Of a stretch of DNA of 31,219 bases, positions 15,244 to 23,740 are shown piece after piece. The position numbers and the translations under genes were made by a program. The notes under the pieces were generated by a model. The model made no database searches. It saw nothing but the letters and a program-made list of their open reading frames with translations, and had not been told where the DNA came from. Each line of letters opens with the position of its first letter. The first letter of the stretch is position 1. Source of the stretch: an uncultured Collinsella sp. (GTDB taxonomy: Bacteria; Actinomycetota; Coriobacteriia; Coriobacteriales; Coriobacteriaceae); the NCBI GenBank assembly GCA_902488525.1, contig CABTWP010000023.1:1-31219 (forward strand), read 5' to 3'.

Positions 15244-16026
15244 ATGGCCGAACCCACGCTTTTGCCCGAGCGGTTTCAGTACCGCCCGACCAAGATCGAG
15301 CTCGACGAGAGCATCGAGAAGGCCAAGGCGACCCTTCTTAAGAAGATCAAACGCTCGGTGTACGTCTACCGTGTCGACTGTGGCGGCTGCAACGGCTGCG
15401 AGATTGAGATCTTCGGTTCCATCACGCCCGTCTTTGACGTCGAGCGTTTTGGCATCAAGGTCGTGCCTTCGCCCCGTCACGCCGACGTGCTTCTGTACAC
15501 CGGCGCCGTGACGCGTGCCATGCGCATGCCGGCCCTGCGCGCCTTTGAGGCTGCACCCGATCCCAAGATCGTGGTGTCCTATGGCGCGTGCGGCTGCACC
15601 GGTGGCATCTTCTACGACAACTACTGCGTCTGGGGCGGCACGGATAAGATCCTGCCGGTCGATGTCTACATTCCCGGCTGCCCGCCCAGCCCTGCGCAGA
15701 CCGTCTACGGCTTTGCCATGGCGCTCGGTCTGCTGGACCAAAAGCTCCATGCCGAGACCACGGTGGAGGCCGCCGGCGAGCAGGCCGATATCCTGCACCC
15801 CGGCGTGCCGTACAAGCTGCGCGTTGCCATCGAGCGCGAGGCTCGCGCCATGAGCGGCTACCGTTACGGCCGCGATTTGGCCAACGAGTTTATGGACACG
15901 CTCGAGGGTGCGCCCAAGGGCGATATCCGCGGTGCCATGACGCTGCTCATCGACAAGCAGGATGATCCTCGTCGCGTTGAGGTCTACTCGGCGCTGCAGG
16001 ATCTGGTGCTGGCCGGAGGTCGCTAG
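15244..16026 (+). CDS. hyfI: Hydrogenase-4 component I, NuoB-like small subunit
   Basis: A 260-residue small subunit (E. coli HyfI has 252) that carries the [4Fe-4S] cluster next to the [NiFe] site. Ligands are in VDCGGCNGCEIE (C49 and C52, with an extra C46), in YGACGCTGG and in YIPGCPPSPAQTVYG. TGAVTRAMRMPALRAFEA is the usual HycG/HyfI segment. It has no Tat signal, as expected for a cytoplasm-facing group 4 enzyme. GAAGGAGGAG precedes the ATG, 2 nt after hyfH; hycH starts directly after its stop. Confidence 0.93.
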   Translation: MAEPTLLPERFQYRPTKIELDESIEKAKATLLKKIKRSVYVYRVDCGGCNGCEIEIFGSITPVFDVERFGIKVVPSPRHADVLLYTGAVTRAMRMPALRAFEAAPDPKIVVSYGACGCTGGIFYDNYCVWGGTDKILPVDVYIPGCPPSPAQTVYGFAMALGLLDQKLHAETTVEAAGEQADILHPGVPYKLRVAIEREARAMSGYRYGRDLANEFMDTLEGAPKGDIRGAMTLLIDKQDDPRRVEVYSALQDLVLAGGR

Positions 16027-16608
16027 ATGGAGCTCACGGACCGCTCTGGTTACTTTGCGGGTCCCGGCATGCTCGGCGGCTCTTTTGGCGATGCCTCGCG
16101 CGCAAGCGACGAGGCTGCCGAAGGCGTCGCCGACCCCTGCCTGGGCCACGCGCCCGACCAGGTGGTCTTCTACGAGCTCACGCGTAAGTTTGTGGAGACC
16201 GAGGAAGACGTTCCCCAGGAGGCCTGCGACGTGCTGTACTACACGCTCGCCGTGGGCCACCACACCGGCGTGCTCGACTGCTTTGAGCCGCGCCTGTCGG
16301 TGCCGGTGAACGTGTTCTATTCGCTCGTCGACGCGCTGCCGGAGGGGGAGGCCAAAACCAAGTTTGAGGCCATCCGCTCCTTTGGTGAGTGCCAGCTCGA
16401 CAAGGCGGCGGTGCCGTCGCTGCTCGAGGCCTGCGATACGCTGCTCGACGAGCGCGGTTTTCGCGGTTCTGCCAAGGCCGGCATCTCGGTGTTCGATGAC
16501 GACTTTGGCCTTCATGCCCAGCAGGTCGCGTTCTTAATGAAGTTTCGCGATCTGGTTGAGCGCGTTCGCGATGTGTCGGGCGTGTATCTGACGGGAAGGT
16601 TGCAGTAA
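16027..16608 (+). CDS. hycH: Formate hydrogenlyase maturation protein HycH
   Basis: A 193-residue soluble protein needed, in E. coli, for maturation of the large subunit. The match to HycH begins at about residue 44: VVFYELTRKFVE, DVLYYTLAVGHHTGVLDCFE, then KFEAIRSFGECQLDKAAVP and a final LVERVRDVSGVYLTGRL. E. coli HycH has 136 residues, so the first 40 or so residues (SGYFAGPGMLGGSFGDAS...) are an addition with no known domain. GGAGGT lies 6 nt upstream of the ATG. The stop overlaps the start of hycI by one base. Confidence 0.88.
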   Translation: MELTDRSGYFAGPGMLGGSFGDASRASDEAAEGVADPCLGHAPDQVVFYELTRKFVETEEDVPQEACDVLYYTLAVGHHTGVLDCFEPRLSVPVNVFYSLVDALPEGEAKTKFEAIRSFGECQLDKAAVPSLLEACDTLLDERGFRGSAKAGISVFDDDFGLHAQQVAFLMKFRDLVERVRDVSGVYLTGRLQ

Positions 16609-17111
16609 TGGGTCGCGTTGTGGATGGTCGTGTGAACGGCGCCCCGTTTGCGGGTATCGTGCTCACGGCGGGAAGCGTACTGCGTGCCGACGATGCCGCC
16701 GGCCCCGTGCTCTCCAAAAAGATGGAGGACGCGCCCATCGCCGGTTGGTACACCATCGACGGCGGGCAAACGCCCGAGGACGACATCATCGAGGTCAAGC
16801 GCGAGCGTCCGCCGCGTTTGGTATTGGTCGATGCCGCCGACATGGCGCTGCCCGTCGGTGCCATCCGTTTGCTCGACAAGCGCGATGTGGCCCGCAAGTC
16901 GATGTTCACCACGCATTCGCTTCCCCTGTCGATTCTGATCGAAGAGATTGAGCAATCGTGTGATGATATCGTCTTCATAGGGATTCAGCCGGGCGACACG
17001 GAGTTCTACAACCCCATGTCCCCGGAAGTCTTTGACGCCGTCGACGCCGTGTACGACGCCGTGGCCGCCAACGACTTTTCCCACTTTGTCCGCTTGGGGC
17101 AAGAGCAATAG
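16608..17111 (+). CDS. hycI: Hydrogenase maturation protease HycI
   Basis: A 167-residue endopeptidase expected to trim the C-terminal tail of HyfG after nickel insertion. It matches E. coli HycI (156 residues) through most of its length: LRADDAAGPVLSKKM, GWYTIDGGQTPEDDI, RPPRLVLVDAADMALPVGAIRLLD, FTTHSLPLSILIEEI and IVFIGIQPGDTEFYNPMS. The Asp in ADDAAGP, the Asp in VDAADM and the His in TTHSLP correspond to the metal-sensing/catalytic residues of the family. It lies directly after hycH and completes the hydrogenase part of the operon. Confidence 0.93.
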   Translation: MGRVVDGRVNGAPFAGIVLTAGSVLRADDAAGPVLSKKMEDAPIAGWYTIDGGQTPEDDIIEVKRERPPRLVLVDAADMALPVGAIRLLDKRDVARKSMFTTHSLPLSILIEEIEQSCDDIVFIGIQPGDTEFYNPMSPEVFDAVDAVYDAVAANDFSHFVRLGQEQ

Positions 17112-17150
17112 GAGCGCTTGTCCCTGCTGATTAGGAAAGAAGTGATTGAC

Positions 17151-17990
17151 ATGGCAGATTCCAAGGCAGAATATCCCGCTCCCGATTGCCTGGCGCCCGC
17201 CGCGATCGAGGCCAAGACCGAGGCCGCCGGCGTGACCAAGGCCAACCTGCCGGTCGCAAAGGCCTTTCTGCTGGCAATGTTCGCCGGTGCGTTTATTGCC
17301 TTCGGCGGCCTGTTCTTTACCGTGTTCTTGAGCGATAGCACGCTGGGCTGGGGCGCCCAGCGCGTCGTGGGCGGCCTGTGCTTTTGCCTGGGCCTGGTGC
17401 TCGTGCTGGTGTGCGGCGCCGAGCTGTTCACCGGCAACTCGCTTATGGTCTGCGCGCTCAAGAGCAAAAAGATCACCCTGGCTCAGATGCTCAAGGCATG
17501 GCTCGTCGTGTGGCTTGGTAACTTTGCCGGTGCCCTGTTCATCGTCTTTTTGGTGTACATGGCCGGCATTTACAAGCTCAACGGCGAGGCGGTTGCCAAT
17601 TCCATGGTGAGCGTCGCCGCCGGCAAGGTGACGGTCGACTGGGTGACGATCTTCTTCCGTGGCATCCTGTGCAACATCTTTGTGTGCCTGGCCGTGTGGA
17701 TCGGTACCGCCGGCAAGACCGTGGTCGATAAGGTTGTGGGCATTCTGCTGCCCATCGCCGCCTTTGTGGCCTGCGGTTTTGAACACTGCGTCGCCAACAT
17801 GTACTTTTTGCCTATGGGCGCTGTGATGCACGCGTGCGGCTATGGCGCCGACGTCGCCGGCGCCGATGCGCTCAACGCCGCGGGCATTGCGTTTAACCTG
17901 TCCGCCGCCACGCTGGGCAACATCGTGGGCGGCGCGGTTCTGGTCGCGCTCGGCTACTGGTTTATCTATGCCAAGAAGTCCGAGGCGTAA
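17151..17990 (+). CDS. focA: Formate channel FocA (formate/nitrite transporter family)
   Basis: A 279-residue inner-membrane protein with six membrane helices (E. coli FocA has 285). It moves formate in or out according to pH and so supplies FdhF. Family marks are CGAELFTGNSLMV (the broken-helix region), WLVVWLGNFAGAL, GILCNIFVCLAVWI and GFEHCVANMYFLPMG with the pore His. The ATG at 17151 follows TTAGGAAAGAAG; an upstream TTG at 17118 would add 11 residues and lacks support. It is the last gene of the operon, 39 nt after hycI, and is followed by a strong terminator. Confidence 0.95.
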   Translation: MADSKAEYPAPDCLAPAAIEAKTEAAGVTKANLPVAKAFLLAMFAGAFIAFGGLFFTVFLSDSTLGWGAQRVVGGLCFCLGLVLVLVCGAELFTGNSLMVCALKSKKITLAQMLKAWLVVWLGNFAGALFIVFLVYMAGIYKLNGEAVANSMVSVAAGKVTVDWVTIFFRGILCNIFVCLAVWIGTAGKTVVDKVVGILLPIAAFVACGFEHCVANMYFLPMGAVMHACGYGADVAGADALNAAGIAFNLSAATLGNIVGGAVLVALGYWFIYAKKSEA

Positions 17991-18012
17991 GGTATCGTCT
18001 GTTTGACGTTGG

Positions 18013-18048
18013 GCCTCCCGCGGGGCGTTGCCGTGCGGGAGGCTTTTT
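18013..18048 (+). terminator. Rho-independent terminator of the FHL operon
   Basis: GCCTCCCGC (18013-18021) pairs perfectly with GCGGGAGGC (18035-18043), followed by TTTTT. It sits 23 nt after the focA stop and ends the 15-kb transcript. Confidence 0.9.
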
Positions 18049-18112
18049 GGGTCTGGGGCTCGTTGCCGGGCTGTTGGCCTGTTGTGTTTGGCTGGTGAAA
18101 GGGGTAATCGAG

Positions 18113-20230
18113 ATGGCATCTGCTGCGAAGCGTGACGGTCGCGCCGTGGTGACGACATGCGGGGGATGCTATGCCGATTGCGCCTTTGCAGCCCATGTTG
18201 AGGATGGGCGTGTGATGGCTGAGTTGCCGGTTGTGGGGCATCCGTGCGCGGCGCGTGCCCTATGCGCCCGCGGACGGCATCGTCTGGCAATGCCGTTTGA
18301 CGAGCGCGATCGCATTGTGCACCCCATGCGCCGACGAACTGATGGCTCGGGGTTCGATGCGATTACCTGGGACGAGGCGTTTGCTCAGATTGCAGCGCGC
18401 CTTGGGGGGATTGTTGACGGGCATGGTCCGCGTGCGCTGGGCATGACGCTCGGTGTTCCCTCGTTCGACCGCTACTGGGCGTATCGCCTTATGCATGCGC
18501 TGGGCTCGCCCAACGTGTACGGTGCCGACGGCGCCTGCGAGGTAAGCCGACTTACCGGTTGGGAGCACAGCCTGGGCTACAGCCCCGCCTCCGACCTAGC
18601 GCATACCGATTGCATCATGTACCTGGGTCGTTCCATCGTCGATTCGTCGACGATGGGGGCCGTTGATGCGCTCAACGATGCCCGTCGCCGTGGGGCGAAG
18701 ATTATCGTGGTCGACCCCCGGCGCAGTGGCTCGGCTGCGCTTGCCGACCGCTGGCTGCGCGTACGCCCGGGCTGCGACTTGGCGCTGCTGTTGGGTATTG
18801 TCCACGTGTTGATTGCCGAGGACCTGTACGATCACGAGTTCGTGACCCGCTATACCACGGGTTTTGACGAGTTGGCGCAGGCGGCCCGTGCTTGGACGCC
18901 CGAGTGGGCCGAGTCGATGTGCGACGTGCCGGCCGCAGAGATTGTCGCCACGGCGCGCGATCTCGCTGTCGCCGCGCCTGCCGCTGTGGTGGATGCGGGT
19001 TTTCATGGTGGCATTGGTATCGCGTATGCCAATAGCACCCAGACCGCGCGCGCTATCTGCTTGGTCGATGTGCTGCTGGGCTGTATTGGACATGCGGGCG
19101 GAGCGCTCAATCCACCCATACCGCTTGCGCTGGACGACCTCGATCCCGCGCGCTTTGCGACGCCGCCGGTGCCGCGCGGGCCCAAGCTGGGGTCCGAGCG
19201 CTATCCGCTGGTCGATCCAGTGCGCGGCCTGTGCACGACTATCGGTCAGTCGATTCTTGCCGGCGATTTGCGTGGGCTCATCGTCTATGCCAGTAACCCC
19301 GGTGCGGGCTATGGTAATGCACAGGCTTGGTTGAGTATTTTGCAGCAGCTCGACTTGCTCGTGACGATTGATATTCGCTGGTCCGAGACGGCGCGTGCTT
19401 CTGATTTCGTGCTGCCCGACGTGACGTATCTGGAGGCTGACCGCGGCGTGGGAACGGTGACAGGCGCCAACGATGCGCGCGTGTTCTACCGCAATGCCGT
19501 GCTGCCCGTGCAGCATGACGACACGCGTCCCGGTCGGGAGATCTTTGCCGGTCTGGCGCAGGCGTGTGGCGTGGGCGAGTACTTCCAGTTTACGTCTGAC
19601 GACCTGGCGGCTGCCCAGGTGGCGCCTTTTGGGATCAATCTGGACGAGCTCAAGGAGCGCGGTTGGGCCGATACGGGCGTGGCGCTGCCGTCGCGCACGG
19701 GTGAGCCGGTGATTCCGCTTGCCGGCGGCAAGATTGCGCTGGCAAGTGACGTATGGGAGCGTGCCGGCCTGGGACGCGTGCCAGGCTGGATCGCGCCCAT
19801 GGTGGAGCCCGGCCCGGGGATGTTTCGTCTCATTAGCGGCAACCGTCCCTTTGAGTCGCATACCTCGCGCAGGCTCGCGGCGGCAGGTGCCGCCGAGGCG
19901 GGGTCGGACTTGGACGCCGTGCAGATGAACGCCGATGTCGCCGCTCGCATGGGTATCGCCGATGGCGAGGTCGTCGAGCTTGTGAGCGATATGGGCCGCG
20001 ACCGCGTGCGCGTGGAGACGACGCCCTATCTGCATCCGGCGTGCATCTTCACCTCGGCCGCCCCCGGCGGGCGTTCGTTTGGCGCCGATGCCGGTGGCGC
20101 TCAAGCCTTGGGCGTGGGCCCACTCGACCATACGCCGCTGCGCTGGGACCCGTTGACGGGTGCCGCGCTCACCCAGGAAAACGCCGTTCGCGTGGAAAAG
20201 ATCGCGGCGCGCGAGGATAATAACGAGTAA
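18113..20230 (+). CDS. Molybdopterin oxidoreductase, DMSO reductase family, substrate unknown
   Basis: A 705-residue soluble protein with the full DMSO-reductase-family layout. The N-terminal [4Fe-4S] ligands are C16, C19, C23 and C51 (CGGCYADC, then LCARG). The Mo-ligand position is probably C142 (GADGACEVSRL), in the place occupied by Sec or Cys in FdhF and by Cys in PhsA/PsrA-like enzymes. Further marks are KIIVVDPRR, GFHGGIGIAYANSTQTARAI, SNPGAGYGNAQ and the C-terminal SGNRPFESHTSRRL. There is no Tat signal, so it acts in the cytoplasm. No dedicated electron-transfer or membrane subunit lies beside it. It lies between the FHL operon and selA, 52 nt before the latter, and may share its transcript. 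The ATG at 18113 follows GAAAGGGG. Confidence 0.82.
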   Translation: MASAAKRDGRAVVTTCGGCYADCAFAAHVEDGRVMAELPVVGHPCAARALCARGRHRLAMPFDERDRIVHPMRRRTDGSGFDAITWDEAFAQIAARLGGIVDGHGPRALGMTLGVPSFDRYWAYRLMHALGSPNVYGADGACEVSRLTGWEHSLGYSPASDLAHTDCIMYLGRSIVDSSTMGAVDALNDARRRGAKIIVVDPRRSGSAALADRWLRVRPGCDLALLLGIVHVLIAEDLYDHEFVTRYTTGFDELAQAARAWTPEWAESMCDVPAAEIVATARDLAVAAPAAVVDAGFHGGIGIAYANSTQTARAICLVDVLLGCIGHAGGALNPPIPLALDDLDPARFATPPVPRGPKLGSERYPLVDPVRGLCTTIGQSILAGDLRGLIVYASNPGAGYGNAQAWLSILQQLDLLVTIDIRWSETARASDFVLPDVTYLEADRGVGTVTGANDARVFYRNAVLPVQHDDTRPGREIFAGLAQACGVGEYFQFTSDDLAAAQVAPFGINLDELKERGWADTGVALPSRTGEPVIPLAGGKIALASDVWERAGLGRVPGWIAPMVEPGPGMFRLISGNRPFESHTSRRLAAAGAAEAGSDLDAVQMNADVAARMGIADGEVVELVSDMGRDRVRVETTPYLHPACIFTSAAPGGRSFGADAGGAQALGVGPLDHTPLRWDPLTGAALTQENAVRVEKIAAREDNNE

Positions 20231-20282
20231 TTGACTCAGCTGATGTATTCGACTGATCCACGTTTCTTTTGAAAGGCCGCAC

Positions 20283-21740
20283 ATGAGCGATAGCCAGAAC
20301 ATGTCCGATGAGGTGCGCGCCCGCCTGCGCGCCATTCCTTCCGTCAACGAGCTACTTGCCGAGTGGCCGGTGGTGAAGGCGGCGGGGGAGACCTGCGACG
20401 CGGTGGTCCATGCTGCCGTCACGGCTGAGCTCGACGAGGAGCGCGCCGCGATTCGCGCCGGTGCCGCCCCGCGTTCCAGGCGCGAGTTAGCCTCGGCCAT
20501 CGAGTGGCGCGCCCACCGTTCTGCACTGCCGAGCCTGCGCCCCGCCGTTAACGCCACAGGTGTGGTCATCCATACCAACTTGGGTCGCGCCCCGCTCGCG
20601 GAGTCGGCCGCCAAGGCCGTGGCCGAGGTTGCGCGCGGCTACAGCACGCTCGAGTACAGCGTCGACACCTGCTCGCGCGGGTCGCGCAAGGAGCATGCCG
20701 CGCAGCTGATCCGCTCACTCACCGGTGCCGAGGACGCGCTCGTGGTCAACAACAACGCCGCCGCGGTGCTGCTGGTGCTGGCGACTCATGCCGCGGGCAA
20801 AGAGGTTATCGTCAGCCGCGGCGAGCTTGTCGAGATTGGCGGCAGCTTCCGCATCCCCGACGTCATGGCGGCCTCGGGCGCCAAACTCGTCGAGGTCGGC
20901 GCCACCAACCGCACGCATCTGGGCGACTACGAGCGCGCCATCACGCCCGAAACGGCCATGATCCTGAAGGTCCATCCTTCCAACTATCGCATCGAGGGTT
21001 TTCACGAGGAAGTGAGCTCAAGGGAGCTCGCCGCACTGGCCCATAAGCACGGCCTGCTGTTCTATGAAGACCAGGGCTCGGGCGCACTGTTGCCTGACGA
21101 CATCTTGGTGCGCGGCGGCGAAGAAACCACGCCGTCTTCGGTTTCGGCAGGGCTTGATCTGGTGTCGTGCTCGGGCGATAAACTGCTCGGTGCCGCACAG
21201 GCGGGCATTATCATGGGCCGTCGCGATCTGGTCCAGGCCTGTGGGTCGCATCCGCTTATGCGCGCCCTGCGCCCGGGCAAGCTAGCACTGGCGGCGCTCG
21301 AGGCTACACTGCGCATTTACATGGATGGGGCGGATGTGGCCCATCGCGAGGTGCCGGTGCTCAACATGCTCACGCTTCCGCAGGCTCATCTGGAGCGACG
21401 TGCCCGCAAGCTGCGCGATCGTATGGTCGCCGGGTTCGATAAGGCCGGTTGCCCGTGCGCCGTTGATTTGGAGATTGTCGAGGAGTCCTCGACGCCCGGC
21501 GGCGGCTCGCTGCCTACCGTGGAGCTGCCCACGATGTGCGTTGCCGTACGTCTTGTTGACGAGCGCCTGACGGTCGACGCGCTCAAGCGCTCGCTTGTCC
21601 AGGACTTCGACACGCCGGTTGTCACGCGAACCTCGCACGATCGCATTTTGTTTGATGTGCGCACGCTCGTGGGCGACCGCGATATCGAGACGGCGGCGTC
21701 GACGCTTGCCGCATGCGTTGAGAAGGCGATTGCTCGATGA
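20283..21740 (+). CDS. selA: L-seryl-tRNA(Sec) selenium transferase
   Basis: A PLP enzyme that converts Ser-tRNA(Sec) to Sec-tRNA(Sec) using selenophosphate. It has 485 residues (E. coli SelA has 463). The N-terminal tRNA-binding region (LRAIPSVNELLAEWPV) is followed by the PLP fold: NATGVVIHTNLGRAPL, the glycine-rich VNNNAAAVLLVL, the acidic EDQGSGAL and the Schiff-base Lys300 in SCSGDKLLGAAQAGII (E. coli Lys295). GAAAGGCC precedes the ATG. The stop overlaps the selB start (ATGA), so the pair is translationally coupled. Confidence 0.96.
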   Translation: MSDSQNMSDEVRARLRAIPSVNELLAEWPVVKAAGETCDAVVHAAVTAELDEERAAIRAGAAPRSRRELASAIEWRAHRSALPSLRPAVNATGVVIHTNLGRAPLAESAAKAVAEVARGYSTLEYSVDTCSRGSRKEHAAQLIRSLTGAEDALVVNNNAAAVLLVLATHAAGKEVIVSRGELVEIGGSFRIPDVMAASGAKLVEVGATNRTHLGDYERAITPETAMILKVHPSNYRIEGFHEEVSSRELAALAHKHGLLFYEDQGSGALLPDDILVRGGEETTPSSVSAGLDLVSCSGDKLLGAAQAGIIMGRRDLVQACGSHPLMRALRPGKLALAALEATLRIYMDGADVAHREVPVLNMLTLPQAHLERRARKLRDRMVAGFDKAGCPCAVDLEIVEESSTPGGGSLPTVELPTMCVAVRLVDERLTVDALKRSLVQDFDTPVVTRTSHDRILFDVRTLVGDRDIETAASTLAACVEKAIAR

Positions 21741-23704
21741 GTGAGGTTCAAGCTCTGGTGGAGTGTCCCGTTATCGTTGGCACGGCGGGCCACGTTGACC
21801 ACGGTAAGTCGGCGCTGATCGAGGCGCTGACCGGCAAGAATCCCGATCGTCTGGAGGTCGAGCGTCGTCGCGGCATGACGGTGGAGCTTGGCTTTGGCGA
21901 GCTGGCGCTGCCGAGTGGCAAGATCGTGGGCCTGGTCGACGTGCCGGGGCATGCGCACTACCTGCGCGCCATGGTGCAGGGTGCCACGGGCATCGACGTT
22001 GCCGTGTTGGTGGTATCGGGCGTCGAGGGCGTGATGCCGCAGACCCGCGAGCACGTGCACGTGCTGGAGCTGTTGGGCGTCACGCATATGGTGGTCGCGC
22101 TGACGATGTGCGACTTGGCCGATAGCGAAATGATTGAGCTGGCCGAGCTCGACGTCGATGATTTTTTGTCGGTCACCGTGTTTGCGGACGCGCCGATCGT
22201 GCCCGTGTCATCCAAGACCGGCGAGGGGATTGGCGCGCTGTTGGCTGCGCTCGACGAGCAGGTTAGTACCTGCTGGGATTCCTGCCGCGACCGTGCCGAG
22301 CGTACCGATGCCGCGCCGCGCTTGCCGATTGACCGCTGCTTTACGATCAAGGGCGCCGGCACCGTCGTGACGGGAACGCTGCACGATGCGCCGGTCGCGG
22401 TGGGCGATGAGCTCGTCGCGCTGCCGTCGCGCACGGCCTGCCGCGTACGCGGGATCCAAGTGCATGGCGACACGCAGCAGGCGCTGCCCGGTCAGCGTGT
22501 GGCGCTCAACCTGGTGGGCGATGGCGTCGCTGCGCTCGATCGCGGCGAGATGCTCGGCGTGGAGGGTCGCTTTGGCCAGACGCTGCGCTTTATGATGGCG
22601 TTTACGTATTTGGGTCGCGAGGGAGCCAAGCCGCGTGTGCTCGAGTCGGGAGCGCGTGTTCACGTTATGGCAGGTACGGCCGAAGTCGTCGGCCGCATCA
22701 TGCTCATGGAGGGCGAGGCCCCCATGGCGGTGGGCGAGACGCGAGTGGTGCAGGTACGCCTGGAGGAACCGCTGCCGCTGCGCGCCGGCGACCATGCCGT
22801 GGTGCTATCGTATTCGCCGGTCATGCTTATTGGTGGCGGCCGCGTGCTGTTGTCGCGCTGCCGTCGCTCGCGCGAGCTTGTTGAGGGGGAGCGCACGCTG
22901 TACGCGGCGCTTGAGGCTGGAGATATTGCGGGCGCGGTGGATGCGTGGCTGGCGCTGCAAGCGCTGCCGGTTGCGGCTGCCGATGTTACCGCGGCGCTCG
23001 ATCTTGTTGCCGGTGAGGCTGAGGCAGCGTTGCGCGAGTTGGTGGCGAAGGGCGCTGCTTGCGCGCTTGCTGGCTCGGATGGCTCGCTGTATGCAGATGC
23101 TTCCGCGCTCGATGCCGCGATGGGTACGCTGGCGGCGACCCTGTCCGCCATGCACACGGCTGCCCCCAAGGAGACGGGCTTTACGCCCGGCGCCGTCGCC
23201 CATGCTGCTTGGCCTACCGCTGACGATACAGTTGCCGCAGCCCTGATTTCCGAGGGCTGCTCGCGCGGCGTGTGTGCCTCAGAGGGCGCCGAGGTATTCG
23301 ACCCGCACTCCGCTGCCGCCGCGGCGCGTGTGGTGCGCGAGGCCTGCGAACGCATCGTTGCCTTGCTGGACGAAGCCGGCCTCGATGCGCCGACGTTGCC
23401 AGAGGTGGGCGAGCAACTGCAGCTCGATCGCGACACCATGACGCGTGCCCTGCGCGAGCTTTCGCTCAACCGCTCCATCGTAAAGGTTGAGCGCGACGTT
23501 GCCTTGTCTGCTACCGTGGAGTCGCATGCGCGTGAGCTCGTCGCCGCCGCCATTGCCGACGCCGGTGGCGCTGCTACCACGAGCGCCCTGCGCGAGGCCC
23601 TAGGTGTGTCGCGCAAACGTGCCATCAGCATCTTGGAGCACCTGGATGCCGTTCACTTTACGGTGCTCGACAAGGAAGCCGGTGGCCTGCGCTCCCTGCG
23701 CTAG
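21737..23704 (+). CDS. selB: Selenocysteine-specific elongation factor SelB
   Basis: Delivers Sec-tRNA(Sec) to UGA codons that carry a SECIS hairpin, here that of fdhF. The 655-residue protein has an EF-Tu-like N-terminus: G1 at 18-25 (GHVDHGKS), G2 region DRLEVERRRGMTVELGF, G3 DVPGH. Two beta-barrel domains follow, then C-terminal winged helices from about residue 400 (for example LREALGVSRKRAISILEHLDAVHFTVLDKE) that bind the SECIS loop. The G4 motif is odd: residues 123-126 read TMCD where [NT]KxD is expected, so the guanine-stacking Lys is replaced by Met124. It overlaps selA by 4 nt, and tRNA-Sec follows 36 nt downstream. Confidence 0.95.
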   Translation: MSEVQALVECPVIVGTAGHVDHGKSALIEALTGKNPDRLEVERRRGMTVELGFGELALPSGKIVGLVDVPGHAHYLRAMVQGATGIDVAVLVVSGVEGVMPQTREHVHVLELLGVTHMVVALTMCDLADSEMIELAELDVDDFLSVTVFADAPIVPVSSKTGEGIGALLAALDEQVSTCWDSCRDRAERTDAAPRLPIDRCFTIKGAGTVVTGTLHDAPVAVGDELVALPSRTACRVRGIQVHGDTQQALPGQRVALNLVGDGVAALDRGEMLGVEGRFGQTLRFMMAFTYLGREGAKPRVLESGARVHVMAGTAEVVGRIMLMEGEAPMAVGETRVVQVRLEEPLPLRAGDHAVVLSYSPVMLIGGGRVLLSRCRRSRELVEGERTLYAALEAGDIAGAVDAWLALQALPVAAADVTAALDLVAGEAEAALRELVAKGAACALAGSDGSLYADASALDAAMGTLAATLSAMHTAAPKETGFTPGAVAHAAWPTADDTVAAALISEGCSRGVCASEGAEVFDPHSAAAAARVVREACERIVALLDEAGLDAPTLPEVGEQLQLDRDTMTRALRELSLNRSIVKVERDVALSATVESHARELVAAAIADAGGAATTSALREALGVSRKRAISILEHLDAVHFTVLDKEAGGLRSLR

Positions 23705-23717
23705 ATTGGCTGCTCGG

Positions 23718-23728
23718 TTTGGTAAAAT
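23718..23728 (+). promoter_or_regulatory. Extended -10 promoter of the tRNA-Sec gene
   Basis: TTTGGTAAAAT contains an extended -10 (TG-G-TAAAAT, hexamer at 23723-23728), 12 nt before the mature tRNA 5' end. No good -35 is seen at the normal distance. The same TTTGGTA start occurs in the promoter at 26918-26928. Confidence 0.6.
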
Positions 23729-23740
23729 ACCGGCGCACTT

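Noticed and set aside
5470..16026. Respiratory complex I (nuo) operon
   Set aside because: The large subunit keeps both [NiFe] Cys pairs, gene order is hyfA-I, and hycH, hycI, fdhF and focA flank the set.
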